This document shows, in pieces, positions 1 to 7,900 of a stretch of 13,469 nucleotides of DNA; positions within the stretch are counted from its first letter, which is position 1; each line of letters opens with the position of its first letter. Source of the DNA: Planctomycetaceae bacterium UBA6172. Its GTDB lineage: Bacteria; Planctomycetota; Planctomycetia; Pirellulales; Pirellulaceae. The notes below the pieces were generated by a model, which made no database searches, was not told the DNA's origin, and worked only from the letters and a program-made list of their open reading frames with translations. Location of the stretch: contig DITY01000126.1 of the NCBI GenBank assembly GCA_002422955.1, positions 33,417-46,885 on the forward strand, given 5' to 3'. Position numbers and translations under genes: made by a program.

Positions 1-138
1 TTTAGCTATCACGCCGGTGGCGCCCAGTTCCTGTTCTGCGACGGTTCGGTCCACTTTCTGAGTGAAAGCATTGACATCGGAACCTATTGCAATATGCACG
101 ATAAGCGAGACGGGATGGTCTTGGGTCAGTGGCAGTAA
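1..138 (+). CDS. DUF1559 prepilin-like protein, C-terminal end only (5' end outside window)
   Basis: The first reading frame is open from base 1 and ends at TAA 136-138, giving the last 45 residues of a protein. Seen directly: a His, nine residues, then Asp-Gly (H-AGGAQFLFC-DG) followed by SVHFLSESID. This is the H-x9-DG C-terminal signature of the DUF1559 family. Members are very abundant in planctomycetes, start with a type IV prepilin-like N-terminal methylation helix, and are thought to be exported pseudopilin-like proteins of unknown function. The helix lies outside the window, so the prepilin identity rests on the C-terminal motif alone. A strong intrinsic terminator follows 54 bases after the stop, so this gene probably ends a transcript or is expressed well above the lipoprotein gene behind it. 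DUF1559 genes are commonly followed by a small carboxypeptidase-regulatory-like lipoprotein gene, as here. Confidence 0.88.
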   Translation, partial: FSYHAGGAQFLFCDGSVHFLSESIDIGTYCNMHDKRDGMVLGQWQ

Positions 139-192
139 CCTGCTCCGCCATCAATTCCAGTCTCCTTGACGCCGGGTTCCGAAGCGGCATTC

Positions 193-230
193 GCTGCCCT
201 CTCGCCCCTGAGAGGGCAGCTTCAGTTTAT
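193..230 (+). terminator. Intrinsic terminator after the DUF1559 gene
   Basis: A perfect 11-bp stem, GCTGCCCTCTC (193-203) with GAGAGGGCAGC (210-220), closes a 6-base loop and is followed by the T-rich stretch TTCAGTTTATTATTTCATT. It lies between the DUF1559 stop (138) and the lipoprotein start (267). The T-tract is interrupted, so termination may be partial. A partial terminator here would allow strong DUF1559 expression with weak read-through into the downstream pair. Confidence 0.8.
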
Positions 231-266
231 TATTTCATTATCCTGATTCCGAAAAAACGAGAAACG

Positions 267-851
267 ATGAACACACCCTTACCGCGGCCGTGGATGTTCC
301 GAGGTGACCGAAATGGCAAAGCGGGATTCGACGGATGGTCGCAGACATCTCAATCTGTTTCGAAGACTTTCGTCAAGGGCCTCGCGCTCGCAGGTTGTTA
401 TTTTTTCGTTCTGCCGTTGTTGCCCGGCTGTGGTGGATCAGGAGATTTTCCGGTCGCCAAAGTGACGGGCCGGGTAATGTGCGAGGGGCAACCGGTTGGT
501 GGCTGTGCGGTCTACTTTGAACCGTTGCGCAGCGGTGGAGCGGAAGCGTCGGCCTTGGTCGGAAAGCCAGCCTTCGCGTTCTCCCAGCCCGATGGCACTT
601 TCGTCCTCTCAACGTCCGAGCTTGGTGCGAATGACGGAGCCGTTGTTGGGAAGCACCGCGTTCGAGTCGGCCGAGGAGAGGCCAAGTGCAATTGCTCGAT
701 GAATGATGAAATGACTCTGATGGAGGTTGAGATCAAAGCTGACGGCAATAATGAATTCGAGATCGTTCTGCCGAAGGCGACCGCTCAAGATGCTGCCCGC
801 GCGAAGATGGAACTGCAGTTCGATCCGCCCGAGGAAGAGGAAAAGGACTGA
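267..851 (+). CDS. Small lipoprotein with carboxypeptidase-regulatory-like (transthyretin-type) domain
   Basis: 194 residues from ATG 267. The frame is open further upstream, but that stretch holds the terminator, so 267 (or ATG 294) is the reasonable start. Residues about 35-54 form a hydrophobic signal segment ending in the lipobox LPGC, with Cys55 as the predicted lipidated residue, so the product should be membrane-anchored and exported. The signal is preceded by an unusually long N-terminal region of about 30 residues. The mature part begins with VTGRVMCEGQPVGGCAVYF, the opening of the beta-sandwich fold (carboxypeptidase D regulatory-like/transthyretin-like) found in hundreds of planctomycete lipoproteins, and continues through DGTFVLST and GKHRVRVG. 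It has extra cysteines (CEG, GGC, CNC) and ends in four consecutive Glu residues (189-192). No catalytic residues are evident; the role is unknown. The stop codon overlaps the start of the HTTM gene (TGATG), implying co-translation. No strong ribosome site is seen, only a purine-rich stretch (GAAAAAACGAGAAACG). Confidence 0.8.
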   Translation: MNTPLPRPWMFRGDRNGKAGFDGWSQTSQSVSKTFVKGLALAGCYFFVLPLLPGCGGSGDFPVAKVTGRVMCEGQPVGGCAVYFEPLRSGGAEASALVGKPAFAFSQPDGTFVLSTSELGANDGAVVGKHRVRVGRGEAKCNCSMNDEMTLMEVEIKADGNNEFEIVLPKATAQDAARAKMELQFDPPEEEEKD

Positions 852-2413
852 TGGTCGCCATGCCGGTGGACACACCTGCAGATCGACCGCGACCGGCGAC
901 GGTGCCTGATTTGTCAGGCGACCGTTCTGGGCGGTCGGCGGCGGATGACACGGGTTCCAGTCCGAGTGCGCTCGCCGACGGCTTGCGAATCGGTCTTTGG
1001 CAGCCGATTGATAACGCGAGCGTGACGTTCTTTCGGATCGCGTTCGGAGTGCTGATGGCGGCCTGGGCTTGGAATTACCTCGACTCGGGACGGGTGACCA
1101 ACCTGTACGTCGAACCGGAGTTCTTTTTTACCTACTTCGGATTCGATTGGATAAGGCCCTGGCCCGGTATCGGGATGTACCTGCATTTCGCGGCCATCCT
1201 GACGTTCGCCTTGATGATCGCGGCGGGCTGCTTTTATCGGCTGGCGACCGTCGGTTTTGCTCTCTCGTTTGTCTACGTCTTCTTGCTCGACCGGACGAAT
1301 TACCAGAACCATTACTACCTGATCGGGTTATTCGGTTGTTTGCTGACGGTCCTGCCGCTGCATCGCAACGTATCCGTCGACGCCTGGCGGAAACCGGAGA
1401 TTTTGAGTCAGACGGTTCCGGCATGGGTGCTGTGGGCGATTCGGTTCCATGTCGCGGTGCCCTACTTTTTTGGCGGGATCGCCAAGTTGACACCCGACTG
1501 GTTGCTCGGCCAACCGATGGGAATCTACCTGTCGACCAAGACCGATATCCCGGTCATCGGAACGTTGCTGTCGTGGCAGGGTGCGGGGATCGCGACTTCT
1601 TGGTTCGGGTTGTTTTTCGATTTGCTCATCGTGCCGGCGCTGCTGTGGCGGCGGACGCGTGTGCTGGCTTACCTGATGAGCGTCGCGTTCCACTTGACGA
1701 ACTCGATGCTGTTCCAGATTCACGTCTTTCCGTGGTTCATGATCGTCGCGACGACGATCTTTTTCGAGCCGGATTGGCCGCGCAGGGTCTTGTCGGTAGG
1801 ACGCGCCCAACCGGTGACGAGCGGCAATGACGTCGCGAAGGGGAACAGCGGGAACGGTCCACCACGATGGGTGCTGGCTGTTGTTGTGGCGTACATCTTG
1901 TTTCATTGCTTGTGGCCACTGCGTGGACGGCTATACGGGAGCGAAACGAGCTGGGACGAACGCGGGCATTTGTTCTCTTGGCGGATGATGCTGAGGGCGA
2001 AGGAGGTCGGGGTCGGTTATGCGGTGGTCGACCCCAAATCGGGGAAAGTCGCCAACGTCGATCACAAACAGTTTGTCGACGAGGAACAGTCTGGGAAGTT
2101 TGCCAGGGATCCTGAGATGATCCTGTTGATGGCTCACTTCATCGCCGATCGGTTCGAGTCGGAAATGGGTTGGCGACCTCAGGTTCACGCTTTCGCGCTG
2201 GCATCGCTCAACGGCCGTAAGCCACAATTGATGATCGATCCCAACGTCGATTTAGCGGCGGAGACTCGTGGCCAATTCGGCCAGCGCGATTGGGTGATGC
2301 CGCTCACCGAACCGCTGCGACTAGAACCGTGGAACCTGCCGGTTGATCAATGGCGACAACATGTCGAACTGCCTGAGATCGGCTTTCTTAAAACGCCCCC
2401 GGCCGGTGAGTAA
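851..2413 (+). CDS. HTTM-domain membrane protein, bacterial homologue of vitamin K-dependent gamma-carboxylase
   Basis: 520 residues. Residues 1-45 are a polar, probably cytoplasmic extension. Several hydrophobic segments follow (about 57-78, 108-150, 155-172, 190-211, 243-305, 343-362), then a soluble C-terminal domain (about 365-520). Family signatures seen: DRTNYQNHYYLIGL (147-160), and an amphipathic helix with YFFGGIAKLTPDWL (205-218). Lys212 aligns with the proposed catalytic base of human GGCX (Lys218), and His154 with the conserved GGCX His160. FSWRMMLRAKE and ASLNGRKPQLMIDPNVDL are typical of the soluble domain in full-length bacterial homologues. The animal enzyme carboxylates protein glutamates using reduced vitamin K; for bacterial homologues the true substrate is unsettled and some may only oxidise quinols. 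ATG 851 overlaps the preceding TGA (849-851). The Glu codons of the lipoprotein tail (GAGGAAGAGGAAAAGG) sit where a Shine-Dalgarno would. ATG 860 is an alternative start. I am sure of the family, not of the reaction. Confidence 0.9.
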   Translation: MVAMPVDTPADRPRPATVPDLSGDRSGRSAADDTGSSPSALADGLRIGLWQPIDNASVTFFRIAFGVLMAAWAWNYLDSGRVTNLYVEPEFFFTYFGFDWIRPWPGIGMYLHFAAILTFALMIAAGCFYRLATVGFALSFVYVFLLDRTNYQNHYYLIGLFGCLLTVLPLHRNVSVDAWRKPEILSQTVPAWVLWAIRFHVAVPYFFGGIAKLTPDWLLGQPMGIYLSTKTDIPVIGTLLSWQGAGIATSWFGLFFDLLIVPALLWRRTRVLAYLMSVAFHLTNSMLFQIHVFPWFMIVATTIFFEPDWPRRVLSVGRAQPVTSGNDVAKGNSGNGPPRWVLAVVVAYILFHCLWPLRGRLYGSETSWDERGHLFSWRMMLRAKEVGVGYAVVDPKSGKVANVDHKQFVDEEQSGKFARDPEMILLMAHFIADRFESEMGWRPQVHAFALASLNGRKPQLMIDPNVDLAAETRGQFGQRDWVMPLTEPLRLEPWNLPVDQWRQHVELPEIGFLKTPPAGE

Positions 2414-2647
2414 GCGGGGCAGGTCAGCTTTTCGAGTACCGCGGCGAACAGCGGACACCAGGCTCGTTTGACCTGATCGACGAAGGACGCAAGAAACGTC
2501 AACGTCATCCGGACCGTCGAAAGGTTCAGGTCGTTGAGATCCCGGCGCTCGAGTTTCTAAGCATCGGCACCGCTGGCGAAATCGGCCGCTGCGGGGGCGA
2601 CTCCCAGCCCCTGATCCGTGGCTGGTTCGTCCAGGGGCTTTGCGCGG
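2414..2647. other. Intergenic gap between convergent genes, possible coding remnant
   Basis: 234 bp without a convincing gene. On the minus strand a frame is open from 2556 to 2347, running into the 3' end of the HTTM gene. It contains a protein-like stretch read from an internal ATG at 2508 (MTLTFLASFVDQVKRAWCPL, then FAAVLEKLTCP), but it is short, is preceded in frame by a TAG (2557-2559), and has no visible ribosome site. This may be a decayed gene or mobile-element fragment, or chance. A weak inverted repeat sits at 2606-2639. Confidence 0.3.
2606..2639. terminator. Possible bidirectional terminator hairpin between convergent genes
   Basis: AGCCCCTG (2606-2613) and CAGGGGCT (2632-2639) are a perfect 8-bp inverted repeat with an 18-base loop, 8 bases beyond the minus-strand esterase stop and about 190 bases after the HTTM stop. 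There is no T-tract on either side. The position fits a terminator; the sequence support is weak. Confidence 0.35.
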
Positions 2648-4711
2648 TCAGGGCGTCGCCGTGGCGGTCGCGGGCGGTTGCTTCCGTAGGTTCAGCATCG
2701 CGTTGGCCAGCGCATCACCGACCAGCAGATAGGTCTCGGCGTTGCCGAACTCGTGGTGCCCATGGCCGGGGTTGGGGGAGTCTTCCGGCCGGCGGACGAA
2801 ATCGCGGGTCGGCACGAAAGCGGCGGTCCCGATTGGCTCGATCCGCGCCGCGGCGGCCGCTTGCGCCTTGCGCAACGCTTCCCATTCCGGCGGGGCGTCG
2901 ACCCAGGGGCCCGTCAGTTCGCCGATCACGACGGGCAGCTGTGGGCTGTGCAAGTCCCGGCGAACGTCCTGGATCAGATTCACCAAGTTTTGCTCGTACT
3001 CGGGCACCGCCGTCCCTGGTTCGACCCCATCGTTCCAGCCGTGATACCAGACGAAGCCCGCCAGTTCATAACCGCCGCCGTGGTAGTCCGGAAAATCGGT
3101 CGCCAGGTTGTCGAGTGATTGGCGAGCCTGTTGGATCATCCGGGTGTAATAAGGTCCCACTTCGCCGCCCGAACTCGGGGGCCGAAAATCGCGGTACAGG
3201 CTCTTTCCTCCCCAAGCGGTCTTGATCAGTAGCACCTGTTCATCCAGGTGGTCACCGAGGACATGCCCAAATTGCAACTCGGGGCCGAAGTGGTGCGCGC
3301 CGCCATAGACCGAAAAGCCCATCGTCAGTGGGCCGGCCAGCAGCGGTTTTTGCTCACGCTGGTAACGGCACCAGACGTCGGGTCGGACCGCCCATTGTCC
3401 GCTGGCATCGTCCGCCATCAGGTGTCCGAAGCGGGCGGCTTGTGCGGGGTCCTGGAGCAGGAATTTTAAAGTCCCGCGGCCATCGTTGTAATCCTGGCCC
3501 GCCAGGTCGGCGACGGCTTGGCCCTCCATGTTCGACTGGCCGGCGAGGATGAAGACTTGTAGCGGTTTGGGTCGCAGCACGCGGTCGATGAAGCGATAGG
3601 CCTGTTCGCGGTCTTCGCTGGGGAACCCGTGGGGTCCGGGCGGGTAACTCGCGACCAGCTGTCGTTCGGCATTCAGCAACTGATAGACGGGTCGCGCGGC
3701 CAGGACGCACCGGCGGGCGCTGTCGACTTTGAAGTTGCTGTCGTCTTGCGGGGCATGGGCGTAGACCGCGCGGGGCGCGATCGCGGCGATGACCTCGGGG
3801 AAATCAAATGGCAGGCGTTTGGGGTCCTTGCCGTACACTTCGCTGATCGCCGGCATGTAACGTTTCTGGCACCAACCGGACAGGTCGCCGTCCATGTAAT
3901 CGGTGAAGGAGTCGAAGCCGGAACTGGTGACCGCGACCCGGATGCGTGGATCGAAAGCGGCCAGGAACAGCGCGTTGTGGCCGCCGAGCGACAGACCGCA
4001 GGCGCCGATCCGTTCGCCATCGACTTCGGGTAGTGACTGCAGCAGATCGACGGCCCGCATGTGGCTCCAAATGCCCTTCATCGTGCCGCTGGTGTAGCCG
4101 AGCGATTCGGGGTCGGTTTGGTTATCGCCCAGCAGCGTGTAGTCGGGGGCGATGGTGACGTAACCTCGCTCGGCCAATTCGAGCGTGTAGCGGGCGTAAT
4201 CGGCACCGACGCCCGCCGTTCGCCCGCGGGATCCGCTGGTGCCGTGCAGGCAGACCACGGCCGGCGCGGGTCCGCGGAGGCCGTGTGGGATCAACAGGTA
4301 GGCCGGGATGGGATCTCCCGGGCCCGCTTGGTAGGTGATTTTCTTGCGGGTCACCTTCTCGAGCCGTTCGCTCTCGAGCACTTGCAGATCGAGCGGCACC
4401 GCGGGATCGGTCGCCGGCAAGCGTCCCATCACCAACTGCAGGTTCTCGAGAATCTGCTGGCGACGTCGTTGCCAGTCAGCCGGCGCGTCGATCGGGTGGG
4501 ACGTCCCCTGCTCGTCGCGCCAGACCAGCAGGTTCATGCGGTCGGAATAGAACGGCGGCGACTCGAGGGAATTGGGTTCGCCGATCTGCTGGCGCTGCTC
4601 AGCCGGCCCTTCCGCGGCCGCTCCTTCCAAGGTCGGCCTTTCCGCGGCCAGGCCCGTTCCCCGCCACAGCATGCCGACCAGCAGCACCAACCATCCCGCT
4701 CGTGTCATCAT
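2648..4711 (-). CDS. Secreted two-domain esterase: alpha/beta hydrolase fused to SASA/SGNH-type acetylesterase domain
   Basis: 687 residues from ATG 4709-4711. This start is chosen because it immediately begins a signal peptide (MMTRAGWLVLLVGMLWRG, ending LAA, about residue 23) and has AAGAGG (4718-4723) six bases upstream. The frame extends to ATG 4771, but that would place 20 polar residues before the signal. Domain 1 (about 60-380) is an alpha/beta hydrolase of the dienelactone hydrolase/acetyl xylan esterase kind: oxyanion region VVCLHGTSG, nucleophile elbow GLSLGG (Ser241), likely acid Asp322 or Asp323 (PQDDSNF) and His361 (GPHGFPSED). Domain 2 (about 385-675) resembles the sialate O-acetylesterase/DUF303 family: ILAGQSNMEG (nucleophile Ser393), WYHGWND (555-561) and GHGHHEFG near 649-656, supplying the C-terminal His. 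Both catalytic sets look intact. Known members remove acetyl esters from carbohydrates; the true substrate here is unknown. The tail is low complexity (PPATATATP). The gene is divergent from the heme-dehydrogenase gene, suggesting a shared substrate or regulation. Confidence 0.87.
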   Translation of the reverse strand: MMTRAGWLVLLVGMLWRGTGLAAERPTLEGAAAEGPAEQRQQIGEPNSLESPPFYSDRMNLLVWRDEQGTSHPIDAPADWQRRRQQILENLQLVMGRLPATDPAVPLDLQVLESERLEKVTRKKITYQAGPGDPIPAYLLIPHGLRGPAPAVVCLHGTSGSRGRTAGVGADYARYTLELAERGYVTIAPDYTLLGDNQTDPESLGYTSGTMKGIWSHMRAVDLLQSLPEVDGERIGACGLSLGGHNALFLAAFDPRIRVAVTSSGFDSFTDYMDGDLSGWCQKRYMPAISEVYGKDPKRLPFDFPEVIAAIAPRAVYAHAPQDDSNFKVDSARRCVLAARPVYQLLNAERQLVASYPPGPHGFPSEDREQAYRFIDRVLRPKPLQVFILAGQSNMEGQAVADLAGQDYNDGRGTLKFLLQDPAQAARFGHLMADDASGQWAVRPDVWCRYQREQKPLLAGPLTMGFSVYGGAHHFGPELQFGHVLGDHLDEQVLLIKTAWGGKSLYRDFRPPSSGGEVGPYYTRMIQQARQSLDNLATDFPDYHGGGYELAGFVWYHGWNDGVEPGTAVPEYEQNLVNLIQDVRRDLHSPQLPVVIGELTGPWVDAPPEWEALRKAQAAAAARIEPIGTAAFVPTRDFVRRPEDSPNPGHGHHEFGNAETYLLVGDALANAMLNLRKQPPATATATP

Positions 4712-4865
4712 CGGTTGCCTCTTTGTTTCCGGAATCATCCGCACGACCTGCGACCGACTCGAATGTAGCAAGCCGCGGGCACGAATGCGTCTTGGCTTAC
4801 GGGAACGAGCGGCTTTCGGGCCGCTTCATTTGGCCCAACCGCCCCGCGCATCGGTTATCATCGAA

Positions 4866-4907
4866 ACAGGCGTGGCCGATCTTGCTGGGATCGGTGCCCG
4901 CGCCTGT
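4866..4907. promoter_or_regulatory. Nested stem-loop in the divergent upstream region
   Basis: The outer arms ACAGGCG (4866-4872) and CGCCTGT (4901-4907) pair perfectly. The inner arms CCGATC (4876-4881) and GATCGG (4889-4894) pair perfectly around a 7-base loop. Between them GG (4874-4875) can pair with CC (4897-4898), leaving small bulges, so the whole 42-base element can fold as one nearly continuous stem. It lies 60-100 bases upstream of the heme-dehydrogenase start and has no T-tract. It could be a leader RNA structure or a protein-binding site. Confidence 0.4.
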
Positions 4908-4916
4908 CCCGCCACG

Positions 4917-4935
4917 CCGATCGAGATTCGATCGG
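4917..4935. promoter_or_regulatory. 19-bp palindrome upstream of the heme-dehydrogenase gene, candidate operator
   Basis: CCGATCGA and TCGATCGG are perfect 8-bp inverted arms around GAT, ending 31 bases before ATG 4967. Position and symmetry suit a regulator binding site. CGATCG is a common word in this DNA, so chance is not excluded. Confidence 0.35.
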
Positions 4936-4966
4936 TGTTCCCGCCCGCCCTCGAGTGATACCGACG

Positions 4967-7900
4967 ATGATGCTTGGTCACGCCGCCGCGCCGTACCGCG
5001 CCGTCCTTTGGATCCTGTCCTGGTTGCTCGTGGGTGCTTGGGGGTCGGCGGCTGTCGCGGCCGATCCGATCGGCGTGACGATCCCGGATGCTTGGAAACG
5101 TCCGCCGGCCGGACCCTTGGTCGTCGAGGAAGGGGTCGTTTGGTTTCGCGCCGTGGTGGTCGTTCCGCGGGGCTGGGAAGACCAGCCATGCGAGATCTTT
5201 GTCGAAGCGGTCGATGACGCGCGGCAGGTTTTCATCAATGGCCAGGCGGTCGGCAGCTTGGGGACCTTCCCGCCGGAGTATCGCAGCGGGCTGGGACAAT
5301 CTTCACGGCTGGCCATCCCGCCGGGGACGTTGTTGGCGGGTGAGGCGAACGTCGTTGCGATTCGGGTCTTCAACTACTTTGGCCGCCGCGGATTCAATGT
5401 CGCCGCGCCGGTGTTGTTCGGCCCCGATTCGGCGCTCCGGTTGGCTGGCATGTGGCAGGCGGTGACGGAGGACGATGCGCAGTTCGCCCGGCTTTCCGCG
5501 CGGTTTGACGTTCCCGAAGAGCAGTGGTTTCGCGAACCGATGGAGATCGCCGCGGCCGAGAAGGAATTGAAACGACTCGCGGACGACGCCGGGCCGCTAG
5601 CGCCCAGCGACGCGTTGTCCCATCTGAAGACGATGGACGACCTGCAGGTCGATTTGGTGTTGGCCGATCCGATCATCGGTCAGCCGCTGTCGCTGAAGTG
5701 GGATCATCGCGGCCGTTTGTGGGTCGTCGAATACTTGCAGTACCCCGACCCCGCGGGGCTGACGGCCGTCAGCCGCGACCAATTCCTGCGGACGGTTTGG
5801 GATAAAACGCCGCTGCCGCCGCCGAACCATTTTCCGGGCGCCGATCGGATCAGCGTTCACGAGGACAGCAACGGGGACGGTGTTTACGATTCGCACAGCG
5901 TGTTTCTGGAAGGGCTCAGCCTGATCACATCGATCGCCTTGGACCGCGACGGCGTGTGGGTGCTCAACCCGCCGCACTTGCTCTATTACTCGGACAGCGA
6001 TCACGACGGCGTCGCCGATGGCGATCCCGAAGTGCATCTGGAGGGGTTCGGGTTGGAAGATGCCCACTCGGTCGTGAACAGTTTGCGCTGGGGGCCGGAC
6101 GGTTGGTTGTATGGCACGCAAGGGAGCACCGTCAGCGCGGCGGCGAAGCCGTATGGCAGCGCCGAGGAACCGGTCCGCTCGATCGGCCAATTGGTGTGGC
6201 GTTATCATCCCGCGAGTCGCAAGTATGAAGTCTTCGCCGAGGGGGGTGGGAATTCGTTCGGCGTCGAAATCGACTCCCAGGGCCGGGTCTACTCGGGGCA
6301 TAACGGTGGCGACACGCGCGGCTTTCACTACGTCCCCGGCGGCTACTTCCGCAAGGGCTTCGGCAAGCATGGCGAGTTGTCCAATCCGTATGCGTTCGGC
6401 TTTTACGAAGCGATGGCGCATCACCGCGCCGAACGGTTCACGCACACGTTCGTGATCCAGCAGAGCGAAACGTTCCCGCCGCGGTTTCGCAACCACCTGT
6501 TCGGCGTCGAGCCGTTGCAGGGTCGCGTGATGATCAGCCAGATGGAACCTGACGGCGCGAGCTTCAAGACGACCGATATCGGGCCCGCGTTGTGGAGTGA
6601 TGGCGACAGTTGGTTCCGACCGGTCGACATCCAAGAGGGGCCGGATGGGGCGTTGTACATCGCCGACTTTTACGAGCAGCGGATCGACCACGCGGCGCAT
6701 TCCCAAGGCCGCATCCATCGCGAGAGTGGGCGGATCTATCGGCTCCGCGGCGCCGATTCGCCGGTGACGTTCACGCTGCCGGCGGCGGACGATTTCGACG
6801 GTTGGCTCTCGGCGCTCGAGTCGCCGATCCGTTGGCAGCGTCAGACCGCCCTCCGCCGCGTGATCGAGTTGGCCGACGGCGATCGGGCGGCGCGTCTGAA
6901 GCAGGATTTGCTCGCTTCCCTCGACGGTTCGAACCTCAGCGAAAACGCGGCGCTGGGACGATTGTGGGCGGTCAACCAACTCGAACCGCTCGATCCGTCG
7001 CTGCTCCTTGCGCTGCTCGATCATCCCTTGGCCTCGGTGCGACTGTGGACGATTCGCGCGGTCGGCGAGTCGGGTAACCCTTCGCCGCCATGGCTCGCAC
7101 GCCTGACCGCGCTGGCGGCGGACGAACCGGATCAAGAAGTGCGACTGCAGGTGGCAGCCACCGCCCGCCGGTTGCCGTTGCCGGCGGCAGTGTCGCTGAT
7201 CGATGCGCTAATCCTTCATCCGCAAGCGGCGCAAGACAATCGGTTGCCGCTGATGTTGTGGTGGGCGATCGAATCGAAGGTGAGCGAAAATCCGGAAGCG
7301 ATGGTTCGCTGGTGGACGGACCAGCCGGCGCGGTGGGAAGCCGAAGTGGTGCGGCGAGAATTGGCCGAGCGTTTCATGCGTCGCTTCGCCGCCAGCGGGC
7401 AGCGCCGGGATCTGACGCTGTCCGCCGCGATTCTGCGGGCGGCTCCCGACAAGCCGGCGGGTGAGATTCTGCTGCGCGGATTTGAAGCGGCCTATCGCGG
7501 CCGATCGCTGGCGAGCTTGCCGACCGAGTTGATCGACGCGATGGCCGAGACCGGTGGCGGCTCGCTGCCGTTGCGGGTGCGCCGGGGGGATGCGGCAGCG
7601 ATCGCCGAGGTGCTGGCGATCATCGTCGACGGCGGCCAACCGCCCGCGAGTCGGGTCGAGTATCTGGAGATGCTCGGGGATGTGCGGCCGGGCCAGGCGA
7701 GCGGCCCGTTATTGGAGTTGGCGACCGCCGCGGAGCAACCTGACGCGGTGCGGGTGGCGGCGTTGGCGGCGCTGCAGGGTTACGACTCGGAGGCGATCGC
7801 CCCACGGGTGCTGGATACGGCCGATCGGCTCAGCCCGGTGGCCCGGGATGCGGCGCTCACGCTGCTCGCCAGTCGCCCGGCCTGGGCGGGTCAATTGCTC

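Larger units (their letters stand above)
4712..4966. promoter_or_regulatory. Divergent upstream region of the esterase and heme-dehydrogenase genes
   Basis: This 255-bp stretch must hold promoters for both divergent genes. No good -35/-10 pair stands out; TATCAT at 4856-4861 is -10-like, but its nearest -35-like TTGGCC (4830-4835) is 20 bases away. Three dyads are visible: a small hairpin AGCGGC/GCCGCT (4808-4825, 6-base loop), a nested long hairpin (4866-4907) and a 19-bp palindrome (4917-4935). No gene is supported inside. Confidence 0.5.

Noticed and set aside
129..266. N-terminal extension of the lipoprotein from ATG 129
   Set aside because: It would overlap the DUF1559 stop and be encoded by the terminator hairpin, and would put 100 residues before the lipobox Cys.
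4712..4771. Upstream starts (ATG 4771 or 4738) for the double esterase
   Set aside because: They add polar residues ahead of the signal peptide, and only ATG 4711 has a well-placed AAGAGG.
4830..4861. TTGGCC/TATCAT as a sigma-70 promoter
   Set aside because: The spacing of 20 bases is too long and the -35 match is weak.
5597..7135. A 512-residue minus-strand open frame inside the heme-dehydrogenase gene
   Set aside because: Arg/Gln/His-rich composition typical of antisense frames; the plus frame carries recognised domains throughout.
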